Origin: Paraburkholderia phenoliruptrix
GTDB taxonomy: Bacteria > Pseudomonadota > Gammaproteobacteria > Burkholderiales > Burkholderiaceae
NCBI RefSeq assembly: GCF_902859825.1
Contig: NZ_CADIKB010000032.1
Location: 26,026 to 81,900, forward strand
Direction: 5' to 3'
Length of the DNA stretch: 55,875 bases
Shown here: positions 15,942 through 24,135 of the stretch, piece after piece
Layout: each line of letters opens with the position of its first letter
Position numbering within the stretch: the stretch's first letter is position 1
The notes under the pieces: generated by a model
Told to the model about the DNA's origin: nothing
Seen by the model: only the letters and a program-made list of their open reading frames with translations
The model's database searches: none
Translations under genes and position numbers: made by a program

Positions 15942-16550
15942 ATGACCACACTCAATGATGCTTGGGGCGCCATCCGGGCCTGTCTCGAGAGCAGCTTCTA
16001 CTTCCATGGCATCAAGAAAATTGTCGGACTGGCCGGCCTCGACACAACCAGGATTGCACATATCGACGAGAAGCCAGCAGCCGATGGCAGCAGCAAAAGG
16101 CCAACGAAGGGGGTGCTAATGTCAGGGATCGACCAGGTCTACGCAGAAATGGACGAAGACAAGCGCCGGCGTTTTGTGGTCATTGCTGCTGAGGAAATAG
16201 TCAAACAAAGACCCGACGTTCAACCTCAACTGGAAGAGTATCTTTCAAGGCTGGGCTGGCAGTGGTTGGACGACACCCTCGTTCCCGTGAACCTTTTTGA
16301 TGCCGCAGACCTGGCCGAACTTCCCGCGGAACCCCGTGCAGAATTGATAAAAGCGGCACAGCGCTTTCGTGATGGCGACCTGAGCGGAGCAATATCGGCC
16401 GCATGTGCCGCCGTTGATACGGTGACGTCATCCATTTATCGCGACGCAGGTCTAGGTGACCCTGGAAGAGCGTCTTTTCAGGAACGATGCAATTGCTCCT
16501 TGGAAGCACGCGAGGTCATTTCAGAAACGCAGAAGCAGGGGTCCCTTTGA
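15942..16550 (+). pseudogene. Abortive-infection (Abi_C)-like protein, probably 3'-truncated
   Basis: 202 residues starting MTTLNDAWGAIRACLESSFY, with a fair ribosome binding site (GGGAGG). The C-terminal third (LIKAAQRFRDGDLSGAISAA, AVDTVTSSIYRDAGLGDPGR, SFQERCN) resembles the start of the Abi_C domain in abortive-infection proteins. Relatives as I recall them continue for another 60-90 residues with a helical repeat and a conserved HG.. motif, absent here. After about residue 190 the sequence (SETQKQGSL) no longer fits, and non-coding DNA with palindromes begins, so I read this as truncated by the module at 16551. A short but intact protein is the alternative. It closes the nuclease cluster on the same strand. 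Confidence 0.5.
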
Positions 16551-16856
16551 TTTTGGTGCATTTTACCGGGGTAGCAGCGCCCAGACGCCGTGCGGGTTTG
16601 CGAGCCGGCCCTATTAAAATGTCCTGATAAATCAGGCACTTCCTGTCTGGTCTTTTCCCCGTGGCCGGTACACCCGCGCCGAGGCCTCCCCTCGGGTACA
16701 GGCGCGCCGGGACGCGGCGTGCCCGCAGGTTAGCCGCGATAATGATTGTTATCTTTGATAGTGCTGTATAGACGAGCACAAAAACGGGTTTTATAACGTT
16801 ATATGCGTGTGAAATAATCTGGCGAAAATGGTCCTCTTCGCCGCCAGGAGTCCTGC
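16551..16856. other. Intergenic stretch with two palindromes before kfrA
   Basis: No gene is seen. The region contains CCTGAT-AA-ATCAGG at 16623-16636 and an AT-rich segment rich in ATAATGATTGTTAT-like sequence leading to the 12-bp palindrome at 16792-16803. It probably holds the promoter of the kfrA-like gene and the junction with the truncated Abi-like gene. Confidence 0.5.
16792..16803. promoter_or_regulatory. Palindrome TATAACGTTATA, possible KfrA operator
   Basis: A perfect 12-bp dyad 54 bases upstream of the kfrA-like start. KfrA proteins bind dyads in their own promoters, so autoregulation is a reasonable guess. Confidence 0.4.
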
Positions 16857-17825
16857 ATGCCCCGTCTGGCCGCCGTTACCGCCGAACAGATCCGTGCCGC
16901 CGTGCTGTCGATGCTCGCCGACGCCGGCGATGGACAACCGCCCACCGGCGAACGGTTCCGCAAGATCGTGTCGGTACGGAAACTCCGCGCGCGGCTCGGT
17001 GCGGGCGATCCGGCCACCCTGGCGCGGGCACTGAACGCCAATCGAGGCCGAGGTCGTGCGCGCGGGACTCGCTGACATCGCGATGCCCGGCATCCCCGTC
17101 GAAATCGCCGAACAGATGCGCGCGCTGTGGCAGGCGGCCGTCGCCGTGCAGCTCGACGACGTGGTGCGCCTGAAGGCCGATGCGCAACAGGCGATCGCGG
17201 CGGCGGACACTGCGCGTACCGACGCCGAACTGCGCGTCGAACTGCTGCGCCAGGAACTGAGCGAGCTGCGGGCGTCCGTCGCCACACGCGATACCGACCT
17301 GTCCGATCTGCGTGCCCAGAACGCGATGCTGCGCGACCGGTGCGGGGCGCTCGATGCGGCGGCCGAGGAACGCCGGGCACAGCTGGACGCCGCGACAGCG
17401 GAGCGGGCTGCGGTGGAGCGCACGCACGCGGACGCACTGGCGGACGTGCAACACCGTTACGAGGCGCTGTCGAAACAGCTGCTGCAGGAAACCGCCCACC
17501 AGCGTGAGGCGCTGAAAAAGGAGCATGCACACTCCGCGTCGCAACTGAAGTTCGCCGAGCGCCGTGTTGCCGCGCTTGACGGCGAACGCGCGCGGCTTGA
17601 AGGCGAACTCGCAAGCGAGCGCGAAACCCGCCAGCAGGCGGTCGGCGAAGCGCTCGCACTCAAGGCGATCAACGCGAGCCAGTATGCGCAGCTCGACGAA
17701 CTGCTGCGCATCGTGTCGGCCCAGGAGGCCCGTCGCGCACCGGTGGCATCCAGCGGTCTCGCGACCGCGATGCGCACCACCGGCACCCCGAAGGGCGGCA
17801 CGAGAAGCGCACGAAAAAGTCATGA
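16857..17825 (+). pseudogene. KfrA-like DNA-binding coiled-coil protein, frameshifted
   Basis: The ATG at 16857 opens a KfrA N-terminal DNA-binding domain (MPRLAAVTAEQIRAAVLSML, then VRKLRARLGAGDPATLARAL). At about 17040 one extra A shifts the frame: the original frame stops at 17075, while the next frame continues the protein as EAEVVRAGLADIAMPGIPVE and then about 230 residues of Ala/Glu/Arg-rich coiled coil (for example ELRVELLRQELSELRASVAT). KfrA-type proteins are plasmid partition or repression accessories. The natural 3' end is uncertain: a TGA overlapping the recombinase start (ATGA at 17822-17825) is in the first frame, whereas the shifted frame stays open to 18054. A sequencing error cannot be excluded. 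Confidence 0.7.
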
Positions 17826-18433
17826 GCAAAACAATGAGCCCCGCCGACTGGATCGATGGTGGCACGACGCCCCCACGGCGGCTGCCGGCGGAAATCGACG
17901 CGGCACTCGCTTACCTCACCGCCGCGCTTGGCCACGTTGTCTACACACGCTGGACACTAGCCGCGATCAGGCACCGGTATGCGTCGCTCGCCGACGCGAA
18001 GTCAGCACATCCGGCGGTCATGCAGCAGTTGCTCGATCAAGTGGTCGCGATTGAGTACTGGGATCGCGGCCGCGTGCGCACTGCTGCGATTGGCGATGCG
18101 CCGACGCCGGAGACGGTGCTGCAACGCGTACTGCATACCCATCGCCGACGCTTCAAGGCGCTACCCGAAGCCGGTTTGCCGGCCGCGACCGGTGAGCCAA
18201 TACGGGAAACCTCGCGGGATACCACGGCGCTGGCCACCGTGCCGCACCTATTGATCGCGTGGCTCGCTCGCGCGGGACGCTTCGCGAATGTGGCGAGCGC
18301 AACCAACACGCTCGGCGTGGGCGACGACGCGCACGCTGTCGCGCTCTTCCTGCGCGATCGCGCGAGCCGCTCGCCGCATACGCTGCGTGCATACCCGACC
18401 GAACTGCGGCGGCTGGTTGTAGCGGCCCGATAA
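17822..18433 (+). pseudogene. Tyrosine recombinase, N-terminal part only
   Basis: From the ATG at 17822 (MSKTMSPADWIDGGTTPPRR) the protein runs about 203 residues. It ends in a typical core-binding (SAM-like) domain start, VALFLRDRASRSPHTLRAYP then TELRRLVVAAR, at which point it stops. The whole catalytic domain with the Arg, Lys, HxxR, H and Tyr residues is missing, so the gene is a 5' fragment. kfrA-integrase pairs are common on Burkholderiales mobile DNA, and the two genes share an ATGA overlap. The break at about 18430 is followed within 15 bases by the 21-bp repeat array. Confidence 0.65.
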
Positions 18434-18444
18434 CGTAAATCGCC

Positions 18445-18584
18445 GGGACCGATTACATCAGTGGCTTCGGGACCAGATTAGCTGAAAACATCGGCACGCC
18501 CGGGACCACATTACGCGAGAACGGGCCCACTTTGGTTGAGAACAGCCCGATTACATCGGCGAGGAACCAACATTCAGCGAGAAC
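18445..18584. repeat. Tandem degenerate repeats of about 21 bp
   Basis: Six units can be aligned: GGGACC at 18445, 18469 and 18502, GGGCCC at 18523, AGCCC at 18544 and GAACC at 18564. The best units are 18502-18522 and 18523-18543, which abut, and 18564-18584. The shared pattern is GGGACC-N2-ATT-N4-GAGAAC. Such arrays fit multiple transposase sites at the end of a Tn7/Tn5053/Mu-like element, or plasmid iterons. No rep gene is seen beside them. Confidence 0.55.
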
Positions 18585-18832
18585 GCTAGAGTGGCACGCC
18601 GGCGGCCAGCAACTGGTCTACTAGCCGGCGACCTGTTGAAGCACCTGGTGCAGTGCACGCCAGTTGCGAAGTTGAAATCGAAGTGGCCAAACGAGGCGTG
18701 CGCATTCGCGGCCTGTCGATGGATCACGGCGAACAGTTCCTGCATGACTGCCTGCGATGATCGGCCCGCCTCCGAATACGCGCTCTGGATTGTCGCCGAC
18801 ACCACCATATGCAGTGACGTCGTTCATCCACG
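18585..18832. other. Gene-poor stretch between repeats and cueO
   Basis: No gene is supported. A short open frame ending at 18760 (EIEVAKRGVRIRGLSMDHGE) has a protein-like look but no start or known relative, and may be a remnant. Confidence 0.4.
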
Positions 18833-20428
18833 TCAGGCGCTAACGGTAAATGACATCATCATGCCGGTATCTTCATGCTCTAGCAAATGACAGTGAGCCA
18901 TATACGCTTTCTCTGGAGGTGCCAGATGATCAAATTTAACCATCACTTCACTAATGGCATCTTCAACGTGAACGGTATCTTTCCAGCCACTACGATGAGC
19001 CGCGGGCGGCTTTCCATTTTCCGACAGGATTCTGAACTGGGTACCATGGATGTGGAAAGGATGGAGCATCATGTCTCCTTGCCCTGAAATCGTCCATTTC
19101 TCGTATTGCCCTTTCTTGACATCAAACATCGGTTTCTTCATGTCAAACGCCTGATCATTAATGAAATTGGCATTAAATAAATCAATGTGCTTATCATCGG
19201 ACTTACCGCCATGCGCCATACCATGATCTTCCATGCCGTTCATGGCCATCGTGGAGCCCATTTTCATTTTTTCATGGTCATCCATGCTCATGCCTGCCAT
19301 GGCCTTTTCCCCGTATCGATCCATCAACGCCTGCATACCCAGCATATCTACTTTGGAATCCATGGCGAGTCGCAGCATGCGATGAGGCATCCCGTCTGTT
19401 GATGGTATTGCCGGAAGAGCGGCCAGCCTGTCCGGCAGGTTTTTCTGTCCTGCTGTCGATGTCGTTTCAATATGCAAGACAGGTAGGGCGTTATCGAATG
19501 GCGCCAGCACCATTCCCATTTGAACCACGGGCAGCGTGACGATATCGAATGGCTTTCCGTTGGACGTATCGACCAATACTTCGAATCTTTCGCCCATCAG
19601 TATAGGAAGCTCTGCAACCTTTACAGGTTCCGGGAGGTATCCGCCATCGCTGGCAATAACATACATCGGTCGTTTATCGCTGGCTGCCAGTTTCAACGAG
19701 CGTGCGTTGCAGCCGTTCAGAAAACGTAGACGCAACCAGCCTCGAGGGGCAACGTGTTGAGGATAAACAGCGCCATTGGTCAGCATCAGGTCCCCGAACC
19801 AGCCAATGGCGGCGCTCATTACGTCCATTTTATAATCAATCTGGCCGTGATTATTCAGTCGTTTGTCTTGCAGAATGACGGGGATATCATCGGCACCCCA
19901 GCTTTTCGGCAGGGTGGCCGCGCTGCTTTCGTCATCCTCAATCACGATGAGCCCCCCCAGTCCCATGGCAACATGGTGGCCACTAACATGATGAGGGTGC
20001 GGGTGGAACCAGCATGTCGCTGCAGGTTGATCAACCTGGAATTGTGGCTTCCAGGTATTTCCTGGCGCGACAGTCGCCTGCGGGCCACCGTCCGCATTCC
20101 CGGGAACTTCCAGACCATGCCAGTGGACTGTTGTGGTTTCTGATAACTGGTTGGTTACTAACATTGTCACGTTGCTGCCTCGCGTTAGATGCAGGGCGGG
20201 GCCCAATAATGCACCATTAAAACCCCATGTGGTCGTCAGGTTCGCTCCTCTAAAGTGGGTTTTTCCCGCCTGGATATTCAAGGGAATCTGGCCCTGGGCG
20301 TCTGGTTTTACCAGAGGAGGGATCGGCAGTGAAGGATGTCCAGCGGCGAAAACGCGGGTGCTCCAAAGCGGTAGCGCAGCAGCTGCGCTGAAGCCTGCAC
20401 CAAATTTAATAAAATCACGACGTTGCAT
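18833..20428 (-). CDS. cueO: CueO-like multicopper (cuprous) oxidase, enterobacterial type
   Basis: A 531-residue periplasmic multicopper oxidase with a Tat signal (MQRRDFIKFGAGFSAAAALP). Copper ligands are visible in order: TVHWHGLEVPG and CWFHPHPHH in the first domain, MLHPFHIHGTQFRIL and HCHLLEHEDTGMM at the C-terminus. A Met/His-rich insert (DDHEKMKMGSTMAMNG and onward, residues about 375-400) matches the substrate-gating loop of E. coli CueO, which oxidises Cu(I) to Cu(II). The protein is far closer to enterobacterial CueO than the other multicopper oxidases of this window, and the DNA is clearly less GC-rich than its surroundings (judged by eye), both signs of transfer. It stands alone, next to a long palindrome and a resolvase. 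Confidence 0.92.
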   Translation of the reverse strand: MQRRDFIKFGAGFSAAAALPLWSTRVFAAGHPSLPIPPLVKPDAQGQIPLNIQAGKTHFRGANLTTTWGFNGALLGPALHLTRGSNVTMLVTNQLSETTTVHWHGLEVPGNADGGPQATVAPGNTWKPQFQVDQPAATCWFHPHPHHVSGHHVAMGLGGLIVIEDDESSAATLPKSWGADDIPVILQDKRLNNHGQIDYKMDVMSAAIGWFGDLMLTNGAVYPQHVAPRGWLRLRFLNGCNARSLKLAASDKRPMYVIASDGGYLPEPVKVAELPILMGERFEVLVDTSNGKPFDIVTLPVVQMGMVLAPFDNALPVLHIETTSTAGQKNLPDRLAALPAIPSTDGMPHRMLRLAMDSKVDMLGMQALMDRYGEKAMAGMSMDDHEKMKMGSTMAMNGMEDHGMAHGGKSDDKHIDLFNANFINDQAFDMKKPMFDVKKGQYEKWTISGQGDMMLHPFHIHGTQFRILSENGKPPAAHRSGWKDTVHVEDAISEVMVKFDHLAPPEKAYMAHCHLLEHEDTGMMMSFTVSA

Positions 20429-20532
20429 GGCTCACTCCCCAATTCAAAGATTAATTGCCGGTCTATATTGATGCATCTGGGACTGCGCGGCGTTTTGTTT
20501 CACCCATGTTGTCTTCTTGAATCTGTGCCGGG

Positions 20533-20566
20533 GGTGTTTGCTAAAACGTTCGTTTTAGCAAACACC
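20533..20566. repeat. 34-bp near-perfect palindrome
   Basis: Two 16-bp arms (GGTGTTTGCTAAAACG and its complement) are separated by TT. It lies between cueO and the resolvase, both of which point away from it. It could be a recombination site, two abutted element ends, or a bidirectional terminator-like hairpin; the absence of a T-run and its position between divergent genes disfavour the last. Confidence 0.6.
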
Positions 20567-20703
20567 GCAGCAAGAACCGCTGTCGCGTACGGCCTGCCGG
20601 ATTCCGGCCCGCCGCGTGTGCAGAATATCCGTAGTGCAAAACAGCGTTCGATTTATTCCTGAGCGTTGACTATAGTGTACGAAATCCCTGATGGCGGGAA
20701 GAC

Positions 20704-21375
20704 ATGGACATTGGCTATGCACGTGTGAGCACACGCGAACAGAATGTCGCGCTGCAGGTCGACGCGCTCAAGGCTGCGGGATGCGCCCGGGTGCTGACCG
20801 AAGTCGCCAGCGGCGCCTCGACCGAGCGGCCGGTTCTGGCCCACCTGCTCGATGACGTGCGCCCGGGCGACGTGATCGTCATCTGGAAGCTGGACCGGCT
20901 TGGCCGCTCACTGCGGCATCTGATCGATGTCGTCAGCGTGCTGTTACAGCACGAAGTTGGCCTCCGGAGCCTGAACGACCCGGTTGACACGACGACAGCG
21001 CAAGGCCGTCTCGTGTTCAACCTGTTTGCTTCACTGGCGGAATTCGAACGCGAAGTCATCCGGGAGCGTACACAGGCCGGCCTGTCATCGGCGCGGGCCC
21101 GCGGCCGCAAAGGTGGTCGCCCGAAGGGGGTGCCGGCGAAAGCTGAGCCCACGGCGTACGCTGCCGAGACACTTTACCGGGAAGGCCAGTTGAGCGCCGA
21201 GCAGATCGCACAACGCCTGCACATCTCCAAGAGCACGCTTTACGCCTATCTGCGCCATCGCGGCGTACCGGTGGGTGTAGGCTATTTTTACCCATCCCGC
21301 ACAATCAGAAAATCTTCTTCAAACCCTTTCCAGGCGTGGCTTTCAGAGGTGCGAGAGAGCGAAAAATTGAGCTAA
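20704..21375 (+). CDS. Serine recombinase, Tn3-type resolvase
   Basis: 223 residues. The catalytic N-terminus begins MDIGYARVSTREQNVALQVD, with Ser9 as the nucleophile; IVIWKLDRLGRSLRHLIDVV and TTAQGRLVFNLFASLAEFER complete the resolvase domain. A linker (ARGRKGGRPKG) leads to a C-terminal helix-turn-helix (LSAEQIAQRLHISKSTLYAYLR). About 33 residues beyond the helix-turn-helix (PVGVGYFYPSRTIRKSSSNP and on) are not typical and probably reflect readthrough into joined DNA. Resolvases split transposon cointegrates; no matching transposase is adjacent, so this may be an orphan left after a deletion. A res site would be expected at 20570-20700. Confidence 0.88.
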   Translation: MDIGYARVSTREQNVALQVDALKAAGCARVLTEVASGASTERPVLAHLLDDVRPGDVIVIWKLDRLGRSLRHLIDVVSVLLQHEVGLRSLNDPVDTTTAQGRLVFNLFASLAEFEREVIRERTQAGLSSARARGRKGGRPKGVPAKAEPTAYAAETLYREGQLSAEQIAQRLHISKSTLYAYLRHRGVPVGVGYFYPSRTIRKSSSNPFQAWLSEVRESEKLS

Positions 21376-21599
21376 CGGAGGGGGACCGGCCACCGTCCCA
21401 AGGATCGTTGACCCGGACGGGTAACTGCAGCCGGCCTTACGCGACGGGGGCATACGGGGAGTTCGAAACGGGAACAGTCGCCTGCATTGTCCTGCGGCAG
21501 AAAGTGTACCCACGGGCGTGCCTTGTCTTAAGCGTGTCTTTGGCGGCCAAACTGAAGCGGGCAGACACGCGGACACGCCGTGCAACTGATCGACGCTGG

Positions 21600-22772
21600 T
21601 CAGCGGATATTGCCCGTGTGACCCAGCGAATAACGCCCCGGTTGCGGCCACACCGTGAGACCGTGTGGCTCCATGCCGACCGGGATCGGTCTGACCGAAC
21701 CGGTCGTCGTATTGATCGCATAGACGACATCGTCGAACCGGCCCGACAGCCACAGCGTTTTGCCGTCCGCGCTGACATTGCCCATGTCGGGACTGCCGCC
21801 ATCCGGAACCGGCCAGGTCGCAATCACCTTGCGCGTCGTGAAATCGATCACCGACACACTGCCTTTACCATGGCGCGGCCCGTGAACCTTGTTTGAGCCA
21901 CGATTCGCGACATACAGTTTCGTGCCGTCGCGGCTCGGGTACAGTCCGTGCGTGCCAACACCAGTCGGGATGAAACCGGTTTTCGTGAAGCTGTCGCCAT
22001 CGACCACGAATACGCCGTTGGCCACCATGTCGGCGATATAGAACACCTTGCCGTCCGGCGAGATGCGAATGTCCTGCGGCATGCCCTTCTGATCAAGCTG
22101 AAGGTAACCGACCACCTTGCGATTGACCAGGTCGATCTTCGCGAGGCGGCCGCCGAACTCGCAGGTGAAGAGAACATATCTGCCGTCAATCGAGAAGTCG
22201 GCGTGGTTGATCCCCTTGCATTCCGGTACGGACAGGCTCGACCCGAGCGCCATCGTATGCGCATCGCGGAAATCCAGTCGCGCATGCGCTTCAGCCACCA
22301 CGATGGCTTCCTTGCCATCGGGCGTGAAATACATGTTGTACGGATCGTCAACCATCACCTCCTTGCCAGGCTTCCCGGTCTTCGGATCGATCGGCGTCAG
22401 GCTGCCGTCCGGTCGACCCTCGGCGTTGTTGGCGACCCACAGGGTCTTGAGATCCCACGACGGGACGACGTGTTGCGGGCTGTAGCCGACATGAAACCGG
22501 TCCACGACCTTGAACGTGGCCGGGTCGATCACATAGACGTCGTTCGAGCGCAGATTGGGCACGTAAATCCGCGGCAATGCATCCTTGACCGCCGGGCTGA
22601 AATGGCCGGCGCCTGCTTCGCTGTACAGGTTGCTAGCGTTCACCACAGGCGGCATGCCCGCGACGGTACCGGGAGTCGGGGCAGCCGATACGCTAGCCGC
22701 AACGTACAAACCGGCCAGCGCAATACCAGCAGACAATGCGAGTCGCGAGAAGCGACGGGAACGTGAATACAT
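21600..22772 (-). CDS. Exported YVTN-type beta-propeller protein
   Basis: 390 residues with a signal peptide (MYSRSRRFSRLALSAGIALA, cleavage probably after SVSA). Repeated blades of the YVTN/YncE type follow: PRIYVPNLRSNDVYVIDPAT, MYFTPDGKEAIVVAEAH, RISPDGKVFYIADMVANGVF and KLYVANRGSNKVH, about seven in all. Such periplasmic propellers act as binding or scaffold proteins; the ligand is not evident. It is 60 bases downstream of the creatininase-like gene on the same strand, so the two are probably co-transcribed. The DNA beyond its stop (21376-21599) has no recognisable gene. Confidence 0.85.
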   Translation of the reverse strand: MYSRSRRFSRLALSAGIALAGLYVAASVSAAPTPGTVAGMPPVVNASNLYSEAGAGHFSPAVKDALPRIYVPNLRSNDVYVIDPATFKVVDRFHVGYSPQHVVPSWDLKTLWVANNAEGRPDGSLTPIDPKTGKPGKEVMVDDPYNMYFTPDGKEAIVVAEAHARLDFRDAHTMALGSSLSVPECKGINHADFSIDGRYVLFTCEFGGRLAKIDLVNRKVVGYLQLDQKGMPQDIRISPDGKVFYIADMVANGVFVVDGDSFTKTGFIPTGVGTHGLYPSRDGTKLYVANRGSNKVHGPRHGKGSVSVIDFTTRKVIATWPVPDGGSPDMGNVSADGKTLWLSGRFDDVVYAINTTTGSVRPIPVGMEPHGLTVWPQPGRYSLGHTGNIR

Positions 22773-22832
22773 GATGAAATCCGTTATTCAGTGAAATGAT
22801 AGGGGATGAAGAACCTGATCCTGCCGGAGCCG

Positions 22833-23648
22833 TCACTGGTTCGTGGTGTCTTTCCTGATCGCATGGACCGTTTGCGACACGATTGCCTCGATGCCTGGCT
22901 CGCCGAGTCCGGCCGTCGCGCGACGGGGGTCCCCGCCGTAGACCCCGTCGGCAGGTCCGGGTTTCGGTGCATTCTTCAGCTGACCCTGCCGCACCATCTG
23001 CGGCGCCACCGCGAGCAGCAGCGACGTGTCCGCAAGACCCGCATGCGTACCGATCTCGTTATCGCGGTAACCGCGTTGACGCAGGATCTGCGCGTAGCCG
23101 TCCGAGCTGGCAGCATAGTATTCCGACGGGTCGAACGCGCGGGCACCCGAGCCGGTCCAGGCATTGTTCAACTGCGCGACCGCGCGCCGGATGTCTTGCT
23201 GATAACCACCGTGATCGCCGAGGAAAACAATATTCCTGAAGCCGTGGACCCTGAAGCTGTTCGCGACGGACTCCAGTGTTTTCTCGAACACATCGTCCGG
23301 AACCGTGGTAGTGCCGGGGAAACGCATGTGCGAGCTCGGCGGTGCGTAGCCGCCTTCCGGCACGTAGGCGATGACCGGTGCGACCAGCGCATTGCCGAGT
23401 TCCTCGGCAATGCGCTGCGACAGCACCTTCACGCGCGCATTGTGCTTGCCTAGCGCGACATACGGACCGCTTTGCTCGGTGCCGCCAATGGGGACAAGGA
23501 TCGTCGTCTTGCCCGCCTGAACCTCGCCACGCAGTTCGGTCCAGGTCAGGTCGTCAAGAAATACGGTCTTCGGCGTCTGTGCGAAGACAACATGCGAGCC
23601 GGTCAGAAAAATGAAAGAAACGAGTACTTTTCGTAGTGGTTGGTACAT
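22833..23648 (-). CDS. Exported creatininase-family protein
   Basis: 271 residues from the ATG at 23646-23648 (MYQPLRKVLVSFIFLTGSHV), with a signal peptide ending near VFAQ. The creatininase fold is recognisable: ILVPIGGTEQSGPYVALGKH (metal Glu and His), HMRFPGTTTVPDDVFEKTLE, NIVFLGDHGGYQQDI (metal Asp/His) and EIGTHAGLADTSLLLAVAP (metal Glu/His region). Creatininase-like amidohydrolases include creatinine, formamide and peptide-tag (MftE) hydrolases; most are cytoplasmic, so a secreted member is less usual. The substrate cannot be told. A longer frame adds nine residues upstream but spoils the signal peptide start. Confidence 0.88.
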   Translation of the reverse strand: MYQPLRKVLVSFIFLTGSHVVFAQTPKTVFLDDLTWTELRGEVQAGKTTILVPIGGTEQSGPYVALGKHNARVKVLSQRIAEELGNALVAPVIAYVPEGGYAPPSSHMRFPGTTTVPDDVFEKTLESVANSFRVHGFRNIVFLGDHGGYQQDIRRAVAQLNNAWTGSGARAFDPSEYYAASSDGYAQILRQRGYRDNEIGTHAGLADTSLLLAVAPQMVRQGQLKNAPKPGPADGVYGGDPRRATAGLGEPGIEAIVSQTVHAIRKDTTNQ

Positions 23649-24135
23649 GAGGGCTATTCCGGGCACCTGGTGCAAACTGGCTGTATGGTAGTTCCGATTG
23701 AAACACCGCTTTGCGCGGTCCTGCAGTCGGGCATCATGCTGCCAGATTTTTCTGACGTTGTGCGCCCATCATTGGCATGGATGCGTCATTCTCACGGCCG
23801 TTCGCAACGCCAGCCTGATTTTCCAGATGCGCCCGTCATGCCAGATCACTGCCGGTACAGACCGGACGGTTGTTCAACGGCACCTGGCCATGCTTGACCT
23901 TCCTGCGGCGCCAGGGTCAATAATGTTATGTGCCCGGAAAACGGGAAAAAGAACCTGAAGTCCGTTCGACCGACACAAGGACGGCGGCGATGACGCTCGC
24001 GTGAGCGCCATCGACCGGCATGCGGCCGGCTGGATGAACGGCCCTGCCCTAATGCCGCGCCGCTGGCGCGCTGGGGGCGCTGCTTCATGCACGGATTGCC
24101 CTCCGATGACCACCCGCGCTGCGAGGTCCGAGGCG
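23649..24135. other. Divergent intergenic region, no gene seen
   Basis: 487 bases between the divergent creatininase-like and transglutaminase-like genes. Only shadow frames are present. It should contain both promoters, but I see no convincing operator. Confidence 0.4.

Noticed and set aside
18445..18584. CRISPR array
   Set aside because: Units are degenerate, about 21 bp and directly adjoining, without regular unique spacers; no cas genes.
18591..18890. 99-codon plus-strand frame into the cueO end
   Set aside because: Overlaps cueO antisense and has no domain; composition fits a chance frame.
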